Below are positions 7,366 to 15,976 of a stretch of DNA of 64,000 nucleotides, one piece after another. The first letter of the stretch is position 1. Each line of letters opens with the position of its first letter. This stretch comes from Nocardioides sp. SYSU D00065. Lineage in GTDB: Bacteria; Actinomycetota; Actinomycetes; Propionibacteriales; Nocardioidaceae. Below the pieces are notes generated by a model. It worked only from the letters and a program-made list of their open reading frames with translations. It did no database searches and was not told where the DNA came from. The position numbers and the translations under genes are program-made. The stretch spans positions 1,550,001 through 1,614,000 of the forward strand of contig NZ_JAFMSX010000001.1 of assembly GCF_017916425.1 (NCBI RefSeq), read 5' to 3'.

Positions 7366-7850
7366 GCGGTGCCCCAGCCACATCCCAACGCCTCCCGATG
7401 TGGCTCACACACCGCCACCCCAGCCGCGCCCCCGGCTCGCTCCCCCAGCGGTGCCCCAGCCACATCCCCACGCCTCCCGATGTGGCTCACACACCGCCAC
7501 CCAAGCCGCGCAGCGCGGCCGCTCGCCGAGCGGTGCCCCAGCCACATCCCAACGCCTCCCGATGTGGCTCACACACCGCCACCCAAGCCGCGCAGCGCAG
7601 CCGCTCGCCGAGCGGTGCCCCAGCCACATCCCAACGCCTCCCGATGTGGCTCACACACCGCCACCCAAACCGCGCAGCGCGGCCGCTCCCCCAGCGGTGC
7701 CCCAGCCACATCCCAACGCCTCCCGATGTGGCTCACACACCGCCACCCAAACGGCGCAGCGCGGCCGCTCCCCCAGCGGTGCCCCAGCCACATCCCAACG
7801 CCTCCCGATGTGGCTCACACACCGCCACCCCAGCCGCGCGTCGGCGGCCC
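7366..7850. repeat. Array 1: six tandem 82-bp units, each with a 50-bp bipartite hairpin
   Basis: Hairpins start at 7366, 7448, 7530, 7612, 7694 and 7776, an exact 82-bp period. Each reads GCGGTG, 4 nt, AGCCACATC, 12-nt loop, GATGTGGCT, 4 nt, CACCGC: a 6-bp outer stem and a 9-bp inner stem around a symmetric 4x4 internal loop. Most 32-bp linkers also hold a GCCGCGC-A-GCGCGGC palindrome. The long open frames across the array only reflect absence of stops in GC-rich repeats. A second array of the same family lies at 34919-35213. No cas genes or coding content. Function unknown. Confidence 0.9.
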
Positions 7851-7921
7851 GCTGAACCACACCCAGCGCCGCAGCGCCGAGCGCCGGGGGCAAGGATGAT
7901 GTCACATGGGCGTTGACATGG

Positions 7922-7934
7922 CATCACAGTGATG
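7922..7934. promoter_or_regulatory. Candidate autoregulatory operator of the RHH gene
   Basis: CATCACAGTGATG is a perfect odd-centred palindrome 15 bp before the ATG of the RHH gene. GATGTCACA occurs twice around it (7898-7906 and 7931-7939). A TTGACA hexamer lies at 7913-7918, but the matching -10 is weak. Antitoxin-like RHH proteins usually bind such dyads in their own promoters. Binding by this protein is inference. Confidence 0.5.
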
Positions 7935-7948
7935 TCACACTGGTGCAC

Positions 7949-8491
7949 ATGGACATCACCCCGTACGTCGACACCCTGCGCCGCGACCTGGTCGCCGCCG
8001 CCGAGGCGGGCGGCGACGTGCTCAAGCAGGCGGCCGAGCGGCTGGCCTTCGCGCTCGACCCGAGCGCCCGGCTCGCGCTGATGGAGGCCATCTCCCACGC
8101 TGCCGCGGAGATCACCGCCGAGCTCCCCGAGGGCAGCGTCGACGTACGGCTCGTGGGCCGCGAGCTCGACTTCGTCGTCGAGGTCGCGCCGCCCACCGCG
8201 GCACCGGTCCCACCCCCGCCGCCGGCGCCGCCGGCCGTTCCGGACGAGGACGACGGCGACCTGGCCCGGATCACCCTTCGCATCCCCGAGGCCGTCAAGG
8301 CCCGCGCCGAGGAGAAGGCGGCCGCCGCGGGACAGAGCCTCAACACCTGGCTGGTCGGGGTCGTGCGCAGCGCGACCAACGAGCACGCCATCAACGTCGA
8401 CATCGACCTGAGCAGCGTCCCCTTCGTCGGCTACGACCCCTTCGCCGCCAACCGCAAGCAGGGCAATCGCCGGATGACCGGCTGGCTCTGA
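7949..8491 (+). CDS. HicB/Arc-type ribbon-helix-helix DNA-binding protein
   Basis: 180 residues. An N-terminal helical and beta domain (1-85) resembles the partial-HicB fold, then comes a proline-rich linker with a PPPPP run (about 88-105). A C-terminal RHH module follows (ARITLRIPEAVKARAEEKAA, about 112-145) ending in a conserved-looking FVGYDPF and basic tail. RHH proteins dimerise and insert a beta ribbon into DNA. The start is placed at the ATG after GGTGCAC; an upstream in-frame ATG at 7913 lies inside the promoter. No toxin partner of HicA type is adjacent. The next gene is a DUF4097 protein, so this is more likely a stand-alone regulator than a toxin-antitoxin pair. Confidence 0.75.
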   Translation: MDITPYVDTLRRDLVAAAEAGGDVLKQAAERLAFALDPSARLALMEAISHAAAEITAELPEGSVDVRLVGRELDFVVEVAPPTAAPVPPPPPAPPAVPDEDDGDLARITLRIPEAVKARAEEKAAAAGQSLNTWLVGVVRSATNEHAINVDIDLSSVPFVGYDPFAANRKQGNRRMTGWL

Positions 8492-8587
8492 CCCGTCCCG
8501 GGACCTGAGGGTCCCGCCCACCGCATCAGCGGACCGGCATCGCCGGCCCGTCGGACGAACACACCCGCAACCGAACCGGAGCGCCCC

Positions 8588-9430
8588 GTGAGCAACCACC
8601 TGGACCTCGCCTTCGACACCCCCGAACCGATCGACCTGTACGTCGAGAACGGCCGCGGCACGGTCGAGGTGACCGCCACCGGCACCACCCAGACCACCGT
8701 GCGCATCACCAGTGACCGCGCCGACGAGTACGACGTCCGCGACCTGAGCGACGGGCACGGTCCCCGCCGGATCGGGATCATCGCCCCTCGTTCCGGCGCC
8801 TTCGGCAAGGACCCGCGCGCCGAGATCGTCGTCGAGGTGCCCGTCGCCAGCGGCCTCCAGGCCAAGGTCGGGAGCAGCGACCTGGCGGCGCGGGGGCGCT
8901 TCGCCGACACCCGCGTCGACAGTGGGTCGGGCGACGTGTCGCTCGACGTCGTCGACGGTGACACCGTCGTCCAGACCGGCTCGGGCGACCTCGCCGCCCG
9001 GCACCTCGCCGGCGAGGCCCGCCTCAAGAGCGGCTCCGGCGACATCCTCGTCCACCTCGCCGACTCGAGCCTGGTGATCACCACCGGCAGCGGCGACGTA
9101 CGCGTCGAGGCGGCGCGCGACGGGCTCGCCGTGAAGACCGGCTCAGGGGACGCCCACGTCGGCCAGCTCGGTGGCGACGCCGTCTTCACCACCGGCTCCG
9201 GCGACCTCGAGGTCGACCGGGTGGCGGCGGGACGCGTGACCGCCAAGACAGCCAGTGGCGACGTACGCATCGGGGTCGCGGCCGGCACGCCGGTGTGGAC
9301 CGACATCAGCACGGCCAGCGGCCGCCTGTCGTCGCACCTGCCCAGCACCGGCGAGCCGGCCGCCGACCAGCCCTACCTCGAGGTCCGGGCCACGACCGCC
9401 TCGGGCGACGTGACCCTCCACCAGAGCTGA
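8588..9430 (+). CDS. DUF4097 family beta-solenoid protein
   Basis: 280 residues starting at GTG. From residue about 100 it is a succession of turns with the signature (S/T)GSGD(V/L/I), seven or more times, each about 20 residues apart, typical of the DUF4097 right-handed beta-helix (putative adhesin-like) family. There is no signal peptide or membrane segment, so this copy is probably cytosolic. It lies 96 bp behind the RHH gene and probably shares its transcript. A 30-codon reading frame with a good ribosome site follows. Biochemical function of the family is not established. Confidence 0.8.
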   Translation: MSNHLDLAFDTPEPIDLYVENGRGTVEVTATGTTQTTVRITSDRADEYDVRDLSDGHGPRRIGIIAPRSGAFGKDPRAEIVVEVPVASGLQAKVGSSDLAARGRFADTRVDSGSGDVSLDVVDGDTVVQTGSGDLAARHLAGEARLKSGSGDILVHLADSSLVITTGSGDVRVEAARDGLAVKTGSGDAHVGQLGGDAVFTTGSGDLEVDRVAAGRVTAKTASGDVRIGVAAGTPVWTDISTASGRLSSHLPSTGEPAADQPYLEVRATTASGDVTLHQS

Positions 9431-9473
9431 CCCATCCACCAGAGCCGACCCATCGACCCGAGAGGAGCAGACC

Positions 9474-9566
9474 GTGTTCGACTCACTCACCGAGATCGAG
9501 ATCATCGCGCGTCATCGCATCGCCGAGCGCGTGCGCTACTCGCCCCGCACCCCCAAGCACCGCTGA
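9474..9566 (+). CDS. Candidate 30-residue small protein
   Basis: GTG at 9474 is preceded by GAGAGGAGCAG, one of the better ribosome sites in the window. The frame encodes MFDSLTEIEIIARHRIAERV followed by a basic end, an amphipathic helix with a C-terminal Arg/Lys cluster, before a TGA at 9564. It lies 43 bp after the DUF4097 gene in the same direction. Length is too short for a family call. It may be a small regulatory or membrane-associated peptide, or a chance frame. Confidence 0.4.
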   Translation: MFDSLTEIEIIARHRIAERVRYSPRTPKHR

Positions 9567-9568
9567 CC

Positions 9569-10555
9569 TCACCTGCCAGCGGCCGTGGCACTGAAGCGCT
9601 CCGCCAAGGTGGCGAACGCGGCGACGAGCTCAGGCGGTTCCACCACCTCCATCGAGACCTCGAACCGCCCGAAGGACGCGGCCAGCGAGCCCCAGGACCA
9701 CGAGCCGGCCTCGAGGGTGCACCGGCTCTCGTCGACGACCCGGACGGTTCCGTCGCCGGCGAAGGGCAGGACGTCGCCCGCGGGCAGGTCGAGCAGGACA
9801 GTGCCGCGACACGGCCACTCGTTGACGTCGCGTCCCTTGAACCGGGCGGCCACGAACTCGTGCACGTCACCCCCCGGCACGTCGCGCGGGCTGAAGCGGG
9901 GACCGGTCGGAGTGCGCGGCCTGATCCGGTCGGCGCTGAACAGGCGCCAGTCCTCCCGGTCGAGGTCCCAGGCCAGGAGGTACCAGCGGCCCTGCGCGGT
10001 CACGATGTGGTGCGGCTCCGCGCGCCGCGGAGGCTTCGTCGGCTCCTCGTCCGCACCGGCGTCACGCGCGGCGTAGTCGAAGCGCAGCACCTCGCGAGCG
10101 CGGACCGCGTGGGCGAGCGAGACGAGCACGCCCGCGGACATCCTCGCCGGCGTCCCGCTGCCGACGCGAGCGGGCAGGGCGGTGACCTCGATCGCGTCGA
10201 GACGGTGCCGCAACCGTGAGGGCATCACCTGGCGGATCGTCGCCAGTGCTCGGATCGCACCCTCCTCGATCCCGATGCCCGCGGCCGGCGCGGTCTGCAG
10301 CGCGACGGCCACCGCGACGGTCTGGTCGTCGTCGAACAGCAGCGGGGGAAGCTCGCTACCCGCGTCCAACCGGTAGCCGCCTGCCGGTCCCAGGGTCGCG
10401 TGGATGTTGTAGCCCATCTCGCGCAGCCGGTCGACGTCGCGGCGAACGGTCCGGTCGGTGATCCCGAGCCGCTCGGCCAGCAGCGGACCCGGCCAGTCCC
10501 GGCGCGTCTGCAGCAGCGACAGCAGGTTCAGCAGTCGGGACGTCGTGGTCGTCAT
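9569..10555 (-). CDS. WYL-domain (YafY-type) transcriptional regulator
   Basis: 328 residues. The N-terminus has an HTH_11/DeoR-like winged helix (LLAERLGITDRTVRRDVDRLREMGY, about 25-50). The C-terminal WYL domain contains the RWYLLAWDLDREDWRLF segment and a closing WCX-like part. WYL proteins sense ligands, often nucleic acids or nucleotides, and repress or activate a neighbouring gene. The ATG encoding MTTTTSRLLN is preferred over an upstream ATG ten codons earlier that falls in the promoter. It is divergent from a VOC-family gene 100 bp away, the likely target. Confidence 0.85.
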   Translation of the reverse strand: MTTTTSRLLNLLSLLQTRRDWPGPLLAERLGITDRTVRRDVDRLREMGYNIHATLGPAGGYRLDAGSELPPLLFDDDQTVAVAVALQTAPAAGIGIEEGAIRALATIRQVMPSRLRHRLDAIEVTALPARVGSGTPARMSAGVLVSLAHAVRAREVLRFDYAARDAGADEEPTKPPRRAEPHHIVTAQGRWYLLAWDLDREDWRLFSADRIRPRTPTGPRFSPRDVPGGDVHEFVAARFKGRDVNEWPCRGTVLLDLPAGDVLPFAGDGTVRVVDESRCTLEAGSWSWGSLAASFGRFEVSMEVVEPPELVAAFATLAERFSATAAGR

Positions 10556-10654
10556 GGCCCCAGTCTCGTCCCCGTCCAGGACCAAACCTGTCCTACACGC
10601 GCGCGACAGTGGGTCGGGCGGCCATCCGGGCCGCGTATCTCACGAGGAGCAGCC

Positions 10655-11110
10655 ATGACCATCCAGACGACCACCCACCTCAACTTCCGTGGCGACGCGC
10701 GCGCAGCGCTCGAGTTCTACCGTTCCGTGTTCGGCGGGCACACCGTCATCAACACCTACGCCGACTTCGGCATGCCGAAGGACGTCCCCGGCGCCGACAA
10801 CGTCGTGTTCGGCCTCGTCGCCTCCGACACCGGCTTCCGCGTGATGGCGTATGACGTCCCCGGCGAGACCGGCGGCACCATCCTCGGCGGCACCTCCACC
10901 CGCCGGGAGAACAACACCACGATCACCGACCAGGCGGTGTTCGTGTCCATCAGTGCCGACACGCTCGAGGAGGCGCAGGGCTACTGGGACGGGCTCGCGG
11001 TCGGGGCCACCGTCGTCGAGCCCCTCGCGGCGTCGGCGTGGAGCGCCGGCTTCGGGATGCTCACGGACCGCTTCGGCGTCACCTGGAGCGTCGGCGTCAC
11101 TGCTTCCTGA
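10655..11110 (+). CDS. VOC superfamily (PhnB/glyoxalase-like) protein
   Basis: 151 residues with the paired beta-alpha-beta-beta-beta layout of the vicinal oxygen chelate fold. The LNFRGDARAALEFYRSVFGG opening is typical of PhnB-like members. ACGAGGAGC gives a clear ribosome site before the ATG. The strict metal ligands of glyoxalase I are not evident, so an enzymatic role is uncertain; many members are uncharacterised or bind small molecules. Head-to-head arrangement with the WYL regulator suggests control by it. Confidence 0.85.
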   Translation: MTIQTTTHLNFRGDARAALEFYRSVFGGHTVINTYADFGMPKDVPGADNVVFGLVASDTGFRVMAYDVPGETGGTILGGTSTRRENNTTITDQAVFVSISADTLEEAQGYWDGLAVGATVVEPLAASAWSAGFGMLTDRFGVTWSVGVTAS

Positions 11111-11193
11111 CCGGCTCCCGCTCCGAGCGTCGCCGCGGCACGAGCGCCCCGGTCCGTCCGATCAGCGGACGCGGCCGGGGCCCACCGCGGTGC

Positions 11194-11892
11194 CTACTCG
11201 CGAGGCCGGTACTGCTCGTCGGCCTGGTCGACCACTTCTTGCGCGATGTCCCGGATCTTGATGTTCGAGGTGGAGGAGGCGCGGACCAGGAACTGGAACG
11301 CGCGGTCGCTGGTGATCTCGAAGCGGGCCATCGTGAGCCCGATCGCCTCGCCGATGATCGTCCGGGTCGCGAGGGCTTGGTTGAGGGTGTCGTGCTCGAT
11401 CGCCTGCCCGAGCGCGATCGTCGCATGACTGGCGAACAGCTCACCGATCTCGCAGGCGCCCTCCTGCAGCTCCTCGGACTCGGTGCTGTAGAAGTTCAGC
11501 CCACCCATGGCGTGGTCGTCGACGTACAGCCGGAAGGCGAGCTGCGCGCGGACTCCGCGAGCCACCGCCTCCGGGACGTAGCGGGGCCACCGCTGGTCGT
11601 GGCGCAGCCCGGGCGCGCTGATGGAGGGTTCGGTGCGGATGGAGTCGACGCACGGACCCTCCGTGAGCCGGTACTGCACGTCGTCGAGCTCCCAGACGAG
11701 CTGGCTGGTCGCCGCCTTCGTCTCGATCCCGTCCTTGCGGACCACGGAGATGCCGACGTGGTCGAAGCCGGGCACGGACGTCCGGGCGGCGTTCACGATC
11801 GCGTCCAGCGTCTCGTCGAGGTCGTGGGGGGCGCTGATGGCGCGGGCCGCTTCGGCCAGGGAGCGCGCGACGTCGGTCGATGAAGGAGACAC
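11194..11892 (-). CDS. GAF and ANTAR domain-containing protein
   Basis: 232 residues. A GAF domain spans about 20-160 (PGFDHVGISVVRKDG to MGGLNFYS), and an ANTAR domain covers about 165-225 with the ALATRTIIGEAIGLTMARF helix. ANTAR domains bind tandem RNA hexaloop hairpins to antiterminate transcription, and GAF domains sense small molecules or redox state. This pairing is abundant in actinobacteria. It stands alone, 84 bp from the convergent VOC gene, and no typical ANTAR RNA target is obvious next to it. Confidence 0.88.
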   Translation of the reverse strand: MSPSSTDVARSLAEAARAISAPHDLDETLDAIVNAARTSVPGFDHVGISVVRKDGIETKAATSQLVWELDDVQYRLTEGPCVDSIRTEPSISAPGLRHDQRWPRYVPEAVARGVRAQLAFRLYVDDHAMGGLNFYSTESEELQEGACEIGELFASHATIALGQAIEHDTLNQALATRTIIGEAIGLTMARFEITSDRAFQFLVRASSTSNIKIRDIAQEVVDQADEQYRPRE

Positions 11893-12052
11893 AGGTGGAC
11901 CTCCTCTGCTGCTTGCATCGAGGAGACGCCGCTACGCGTCGGATCCCGAACTCGGTGATGACTCGCCATGGTGCGTTCGGGCCACAGTACGCCCCACGGA
12001 GCCGCGGCACAGCCCGTCGAGCCGGAGCGACCCGCCGGCACCGCCGGCGTCG

Positions 12053-12991
12053 TCAGGACCGCATCGCCACGCCGCGGCGCCAGTAGCCCATGAAGGCGAC
12101 CTGACGCCGGTCGAAGCCGAGCTCGTTGACCAGGTGGCGACGCAGGCCGGTGACCACCTTCGACTCCCCCGCGATCCACGCGTACGTGCCGCTGGGCCCG
12201 GCCTCGTCGGTCGCGACCTCCTCGCCCGAGGAGGAGTAGTACGGCGTCTCCCACAGGTCGGGGTCCACCTCGTCGGGGGCCACCTCGACCTGCGCGCCCG
12301 GGATGCCCAGGTGAGCCACCACGGCGTCGTGCAGCCGCTGGCCGAGCTCCGCGCCCTCGCGGGCCAGCCACACCACCTCGACCCCCGCGGGACCCTCGAC
12401 ATCCTGCACGTCGCCGGCGACCGGCACCTCCAGGAACGCGGTGCCCCGGGCGTCGGCCGGCAGCTGCTCCAGCACGGAGCAAATCGCGGGGACGGCGGTC
12501 TCGTCGCCGACCAGCAGCAGGTCGACGCCGGGCGAGGGGACGAACTCGATGCCGCCGTAGGGGTAGCCGCGGCGCGGTGCCAGCATGACGATGCGGTCAC
12601 CGACTGCCGCCTTCGACGCCCACGTCGACCCGGGCCCGACGAGGTCGCCCTCGAGGTGCAGCACCATGTCGACGATGAAGGTGGTCCGCGCACCGGAGCC
12701 CCGCACGTCGCGGATCGTGTACGTGCGCATGTGCCCGCGCTCGCTGGCCGGCCGGTCCAGCCACGTCGCCAGCCAGGACTCGTCCGCATCATCGGTCGAG
12801 GTGATGCCGCCGGTCACCGGGTCGGGGAAGATCAGCTTGATGCGCTGGTCGTAGCGCGGGCCGTCGACGCCGAAGTGCGCCAGCTCGGGGCTGCCGAGCT
12901 CGACGCGGACGAACGAGGGGCTCAGCCGTTCGACCGAGACCACCTCGACCTCGGTGAACAGCATGGGCAGGACGGACGAGGTCACGGTCAT
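12053..12991 (-). CDS. Siderophore-interacting protein, NAD(P)H-dependent ferric-siderophore reductase
   Basis: 312 residues of the SIP/ViuB flavoprotein family. The FAD-binding RTYTIRD motif is near residue 88, and the pyridine-nucleotide domain has LLLVGDETAVPAI near 170. The C-terminus ends with the family-typical GYWRRG. These enzymes reduce Fe(III) bound to a siderophore after import and so release the iron in the cytoplasm. It is the last gene of the uptake operon, overlapping the ATPase gene by 4 nt. Equivalent to DesF/CdtB-type reductases in desferrioxamine loci (family knowledge). Confidence 0.92.
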   Translation of the reverse strand: MTVTSSVLPMLFTEVEVVSVERLSPSFVRVELGSPELAHFGVDGPRYDQRIKLIFPDPVTGGITSTDDADESWLATWLDRPASERGHMRTYTIRDVRGSGARTTFIVDMVLHLEGDLVGPGSTWASKAAVGDRIVMLAPRRGYPYGGIEFVPSPGVDLLLVGDETAVPAICSVLEQLPADARGTAFLEVPVAGDVQDVEGPAGVEVVWLAREGAELGQRLHDAVVAHLGIPGAQVEVAPDEVDPDLWETPYYSSSGEEVATDEAGPSGTYAWIAGESKVVTGLRRHLVNELGFDRRQVAFMGYWRRGVAMRS

Positions 12992-13887
12992 CGGGTCTCC
13001 TCGGAGGACGGCTGGGGGTGCTGCTGGGACTGCTGTTGGGACTGCTGGTCGGGAGCGGGCGCGTCGTGGCGTCGCGGCCGGTGACGGCCCACCGGCACGA
13101 CCATCGGCGTGTGCGAGACGGGGTCGTCGATCACGCGGTTGTCGAGGCCGAACACCGTGCGTACGACGTCCTCGGTGACGACCTCGTGCGGCGTGCCCTC
13201 GGCGACGATGCGGCCGGTGTGCAGCGCGACGAGGTGGTCCGCGTAGCGCGCGGAGAGGTTCAGGTCGTGCAGCACCATCACGATCGTGGTGCCGCGGCGG
13301 GCGTTGAGGTCGGCGAGCAGGTCCAGCATCTCGACCTGGTGGGCGACGTCGAGGTACGTCGTCGGCTCGTCGAGCAGGAGCAGGTCGGTGCCCTGGGCGA
13401 GCGCCATGGCGATCCAGACGCGTTGGCGCTGTCCGCCGGAGAGCTCGTCGACGACGCGGTGCGCGAGGCCGAGGGTGTCCGTGAGGGTCAGCGCCTCGGC
13501 GACCGCGTCGTCGTCCTCGCTGGTCCAGCGGCCGAACGCGCCGTGGTGGGGGTGGCGGCCGCGGCCGACCAGGTCGACGACGGTCACCCCCTCGGGGGCG
13601 ACCGGGTTCTGGGGCAGCAGTCCCAGGGTGCGGGCGACCTGCTTGGTCGGGAGCCGGTGGATGGCCTCGCCGTCGAGCAGCACCGACCCCGAGTGCGGGC
13701 GCAGCAGCCGCGCCATGCCACGCAGCAGCGTCGACTTGCCGCAGGCGTTGGCGCCGACGATGACGGTGATCCGGCCGTGCGGCACCGCCAGGTCGAGGCC
13801 CTGCACCACGGCGGTGTCGGTGTAGCCGAGCGTGAGGTCGCTCGCCCGCAGCCGCGCGGTCTGGTCGGGGTCGGCGGTCACGGTCAT
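12988..13887 (-). CDS. Ferric-siderophore ABC transporter ATP-binding protein (FecE/FepC type)
   Basis: 299 residues. Walker A is GANACGKST (about 44), the signature is LSGGQRQR (about 148), and Walker B is LLLLDEPTTYLD (about 169); the switch His lies in VLHDLNLS. It energises import through the two FecCD permeases encoded upstream. The last 30 residues are a Gln/Ser/Pro-rich tail from short CAG-type repeats (13012-13060), unusual for the family and probably disordered. The ATG overlaps the stop of the permease gene. Confidence 0.94.
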   Translation of the reverse strand: MTVTADPDQTARLRASDLTLGYTDTAVVQGLDLAVPHGRITVIVGANACGKSTLLRGMARLLRPHSGSVLLDGEAIHRLPTKQVARTLGLLPQNPVAPEGVTVVDLVGRGRHPHHGAFGRWTSEDDDAVAEALTLTDTLGLAHRVVDELSGGQRQRVWIAMALAQGTDLLLLDEPTTYLDVAHQVEMLDLLADLNARRGTTIVMVLHDLNLSARYADHLVALHTGRIVAEGTPHEVVTEDVVRTVFGLDNRVIDDPVSHTPMVVPVGRHRPRRHDAPAPDQQSQQQSQQHPQPSSEETR

Positions 13888-14945
13888 GCCGCCCTCCTTC
13901 CGGTGCGGCCGCGTGCGAGCAGCCAGAGCAGGAACGGTGCGCCGAATGCGCCGGTGACGACGCCGACGGGGAGGTTGAGGTCGGCGAAGGCGTAGGCGCC
14001 GACGTGGTCGCCGGCCAGGACGATCACCGCGCCGACCAGGCCGGCGGCCAGCAGGCTGGTGCGCCCGCCGTTGAGGGCGCGGGCCATCGGCCCGGACAGG
14101 AAGGCGACGAAGGCGATCGGTCCCGCCGCGGCCACGCCCACGGCGACGAGGAGCACGCCGAGCAGCATCAGGACGTCGGCTCGGGCGCGCCCGACACCCA
14201 GGCCGGCCGCCGCGTCCTCCCCGAGCTCGCTGGCCGGCAGCGACCGCGCGGTCCACGCGGTGGCCGGCAGGAGCACCGCCAGCGCGATCGCGAGCAGGCC
14301 GATGGTCGACCAGGCGACGCCGTTGACGCTGCCGGTGAGCCAGCGCAGCACCAGCTGGACGTCGTACTCGTCGACGCGGGTGAAGACGTACTGGATGACC
14401 GACTGCATGGCGGCCGCGAGGCCGATGCCGGCCAGGACGAGACGGAAGCCGCCGTGGTCGCCGGCCACGAGGCGCACCGCCAGCGCGACGGCCAGGGCAC
14501 CCGCGACGGCGGCGGCCGAGACCGGCCAGCCGGTCCAGCCGGCCAGCGCGATGGCGCACACCGCGGCGGCACTCGCGCCGAGGCTCACGCCCACGATGTC
14601 GGGACTGGCCAGGGGGTTGCGCAGCGTGGTCTGGAAGATCGCGCCGCCGATGCCGAACGCCAGGCCCGCGAGCACGGCGAGCACGGCGCGCGGCAGCTTG
14701 GACTCCCAGACGATGTACGTCGCGCCGGGGATCTGCTCGCCGCCGAGGATGCGCACGAAGTCGGGGATCGTGACGGTGTAGTCGCCGAGCAGGACGCGCA
14801 CCGCGAAGGCGCCGACGAGCACCACGACCAGGCCGGCCCAGAGCCGGCGCAGGTGGCGTCGCGGCGCGCGGCGCGCCCGGCGTACGACGCCGGCAGCGTC
14901 GACGGTCCCGGACGGGACGGCGGGGCGGTCCACGGCGAGCGTCAC
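13884..14945 (-). CDS. FecCD-family ferric-siderophore permease, second subunit
   Basis: 353 residues with a basic cytoplasmic N-terminus (RRARRAPRRHLRRL) and about nine hydrophobic helices. The FecCD landmark LRNPLASPDIVGVSLGASAA is near residue 110. It pairs with the other permease to form the membrane channel of the importer. It overlaps both neighbouring genes by 4 nt, which fixes the operon order SBP-permease-permease-ATPase-reductase. Confidence 0.93.
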   Translation of the reverse strand: MTLAVDRPAVPSGTVDAAGVVRRARRAPRRHLRRLWAGLVVVLVGAFAVRVLLGDYTVTIPDFVRILGGEQIPGATYIVWESKLPRAVLAVLAGLAFGIGGAIFQTTLRNPLASPDIVGVSLGASAAAVCAIALAGWTGWPVSAAAVAGALAVALAVRLVAGDHGGFRLVLAGIGLAAAMQSVIQYVFTRVDEYDVQLVLRWLTGSVNGVAWSTIGLLAIALAVLLPATAWTARSLPASELGEDAAAGLGVGRARADVLMLLGVLLVAVGVAAAGPIAFVAFLSGPMARALNGGRTSLLAAGLVGAVIVLAGDHVGAYAFADLNLPVGVVTGAFGAPFLLWLLARGRTGRRAA

Positions 14946-15976
14946 AGGGAGCTCCCCGCGCGGCGGATGAGGACCATGAAGGCCGGCACGCCGACGGCGG
15001 CGGCCATGATCCCCACCTGCACCTCCGAGGGCGGGAGGACGACGCGCCCGGCCGTGTCCGCGAGGACGACCAGCGCCGCCCCGGCCAGCATGGAGAACGG
15101 CAGCACGCGGGCGTGGTCGGGGCCGACGAGGCCGCGGACCACGTGCGGGACGACGAGTCCGACGAACGCGATGGGGCCCGCGAGGGCGGTGGCGGTGCCG
15201 GCCAGCAGGACGATGGCGAGGGCGATCACCAGCCGGTCCCGGGTGGTACGACGCCCCAGCCCGCGGGCCAGGTCCTCCCCGAGGGCCAGGGTGTTGAGCA
15301 GGCGGGCCCCCGTCAGCGCGAGCAGCGCGCCGACGAGGAGGAACGGCAGTCCGGCCAGCAGCACGTCGAACCCGCGGCCGGCGATGGTGCCGACCTGCCA
15401 GTAGCGGAACGTCTCCACGGTCTTGCGGTCGGCCAACAGCAGTCCGGTGGTCCAGCTGGTGAGGCCGGCGGTGAGGGCTGCTCCGGTGATCGCGAGCTTC
15501 ATCGGAGTGGCGCCGTCGCGGCCGAGCGAGGCGATCGCGTGCACGAGCGCCGCGGCGAGCGCCGCACCGAGGAACGCGGGCGCCAGGAGCTCACCCGTCG
15601 CGGACAGGCCGAGGGTGCTCATCGCGACGACCATCGCGAAGGTCGCGCCGGCGTTGACGCCGAGGATGCCCGGGTCGGCCAGCGGGTTGCGGGTCAGGCC
15701 CTGCATCAGCGCCCCGGCCAGCCCCAGCGCCGCACCGACGGCCAGGCCGAGCACGGTCCGCTCGAGGCGCGCCTCGACGACCGGCCGCAGCGGGTGGCCG
15801 GCGTCCCACAGCGCGGTGGGCGGCACGGCTCGCGCCCCGACGACGAGCGAGAGCACGCCGGCACCGACCAGCACCGCGATCGCGATCGCGGCGCTGGCCG
15901 GCAGTGCGGGCCGACGCCTCGGGTCTCCCCCCAGTGGGCCGGAGGCGACGTCCCGCGTCGGGACGAGGGCGGTCAC
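14942..15976 (-). CDS. FecCD-family ferric-siderophore permease, first subunit
   Basis: 344 residues with about nine to ten transmembrane helices and the FecCD hallmark QGLTRNPLADPGILGVNAGA near residue 90. It forms a heterodimer with the permease encoded next. It follows the binding-protein gene without a gap. The pairing of two dissimilar FecCD subunits is standard for hydroxamate and catecholate importers in actinobacteria. Confidence 0.93.
   Translation of the reverse strand: MTALVPTRDVASGPLGGDPRRRPALPASAAIAIAVLVGAGVLSLVVGARAVPPTALWDAGHPLRPVVEARLERTVLGLAVGAALGLAGALMQGLTRNPLADPGILGVNAGATFAMVVAMSTLGLSATGELLAPAFLGAALAAALVHAIASLGRDGATPMKLAITGAALTAGLTSWTTGLLLADRKTVETFRYWQVGTIAGRGFDVLLAGLPFLLVGALLALTGARLLNTLALGEDLARGLGRRTTRDRLVIALAIVLLAGTATALAGPIAFVGLVVPHVVRGLVGPDHARVLPFSMLAGAALVVLADTAGRVVLPPSEVQVGIMAAAVGVPAFMVLIRRAGSSL

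Noticed and set aside
7366-7850. The 82-bp array as a CRISPR locus
   Set aside because: Repeats are 82 bp and contiguous, the 32-bp linkers are themselves near-identical, and no cas genes are present.
7277-7916. Long open frames on both strands across array 1
   Set aside because: They are repeat-driven: 82 is not a multiple of three, every frame lacks stops, the composition is Pro/Arg/His filler, and there are no ribosome sites.
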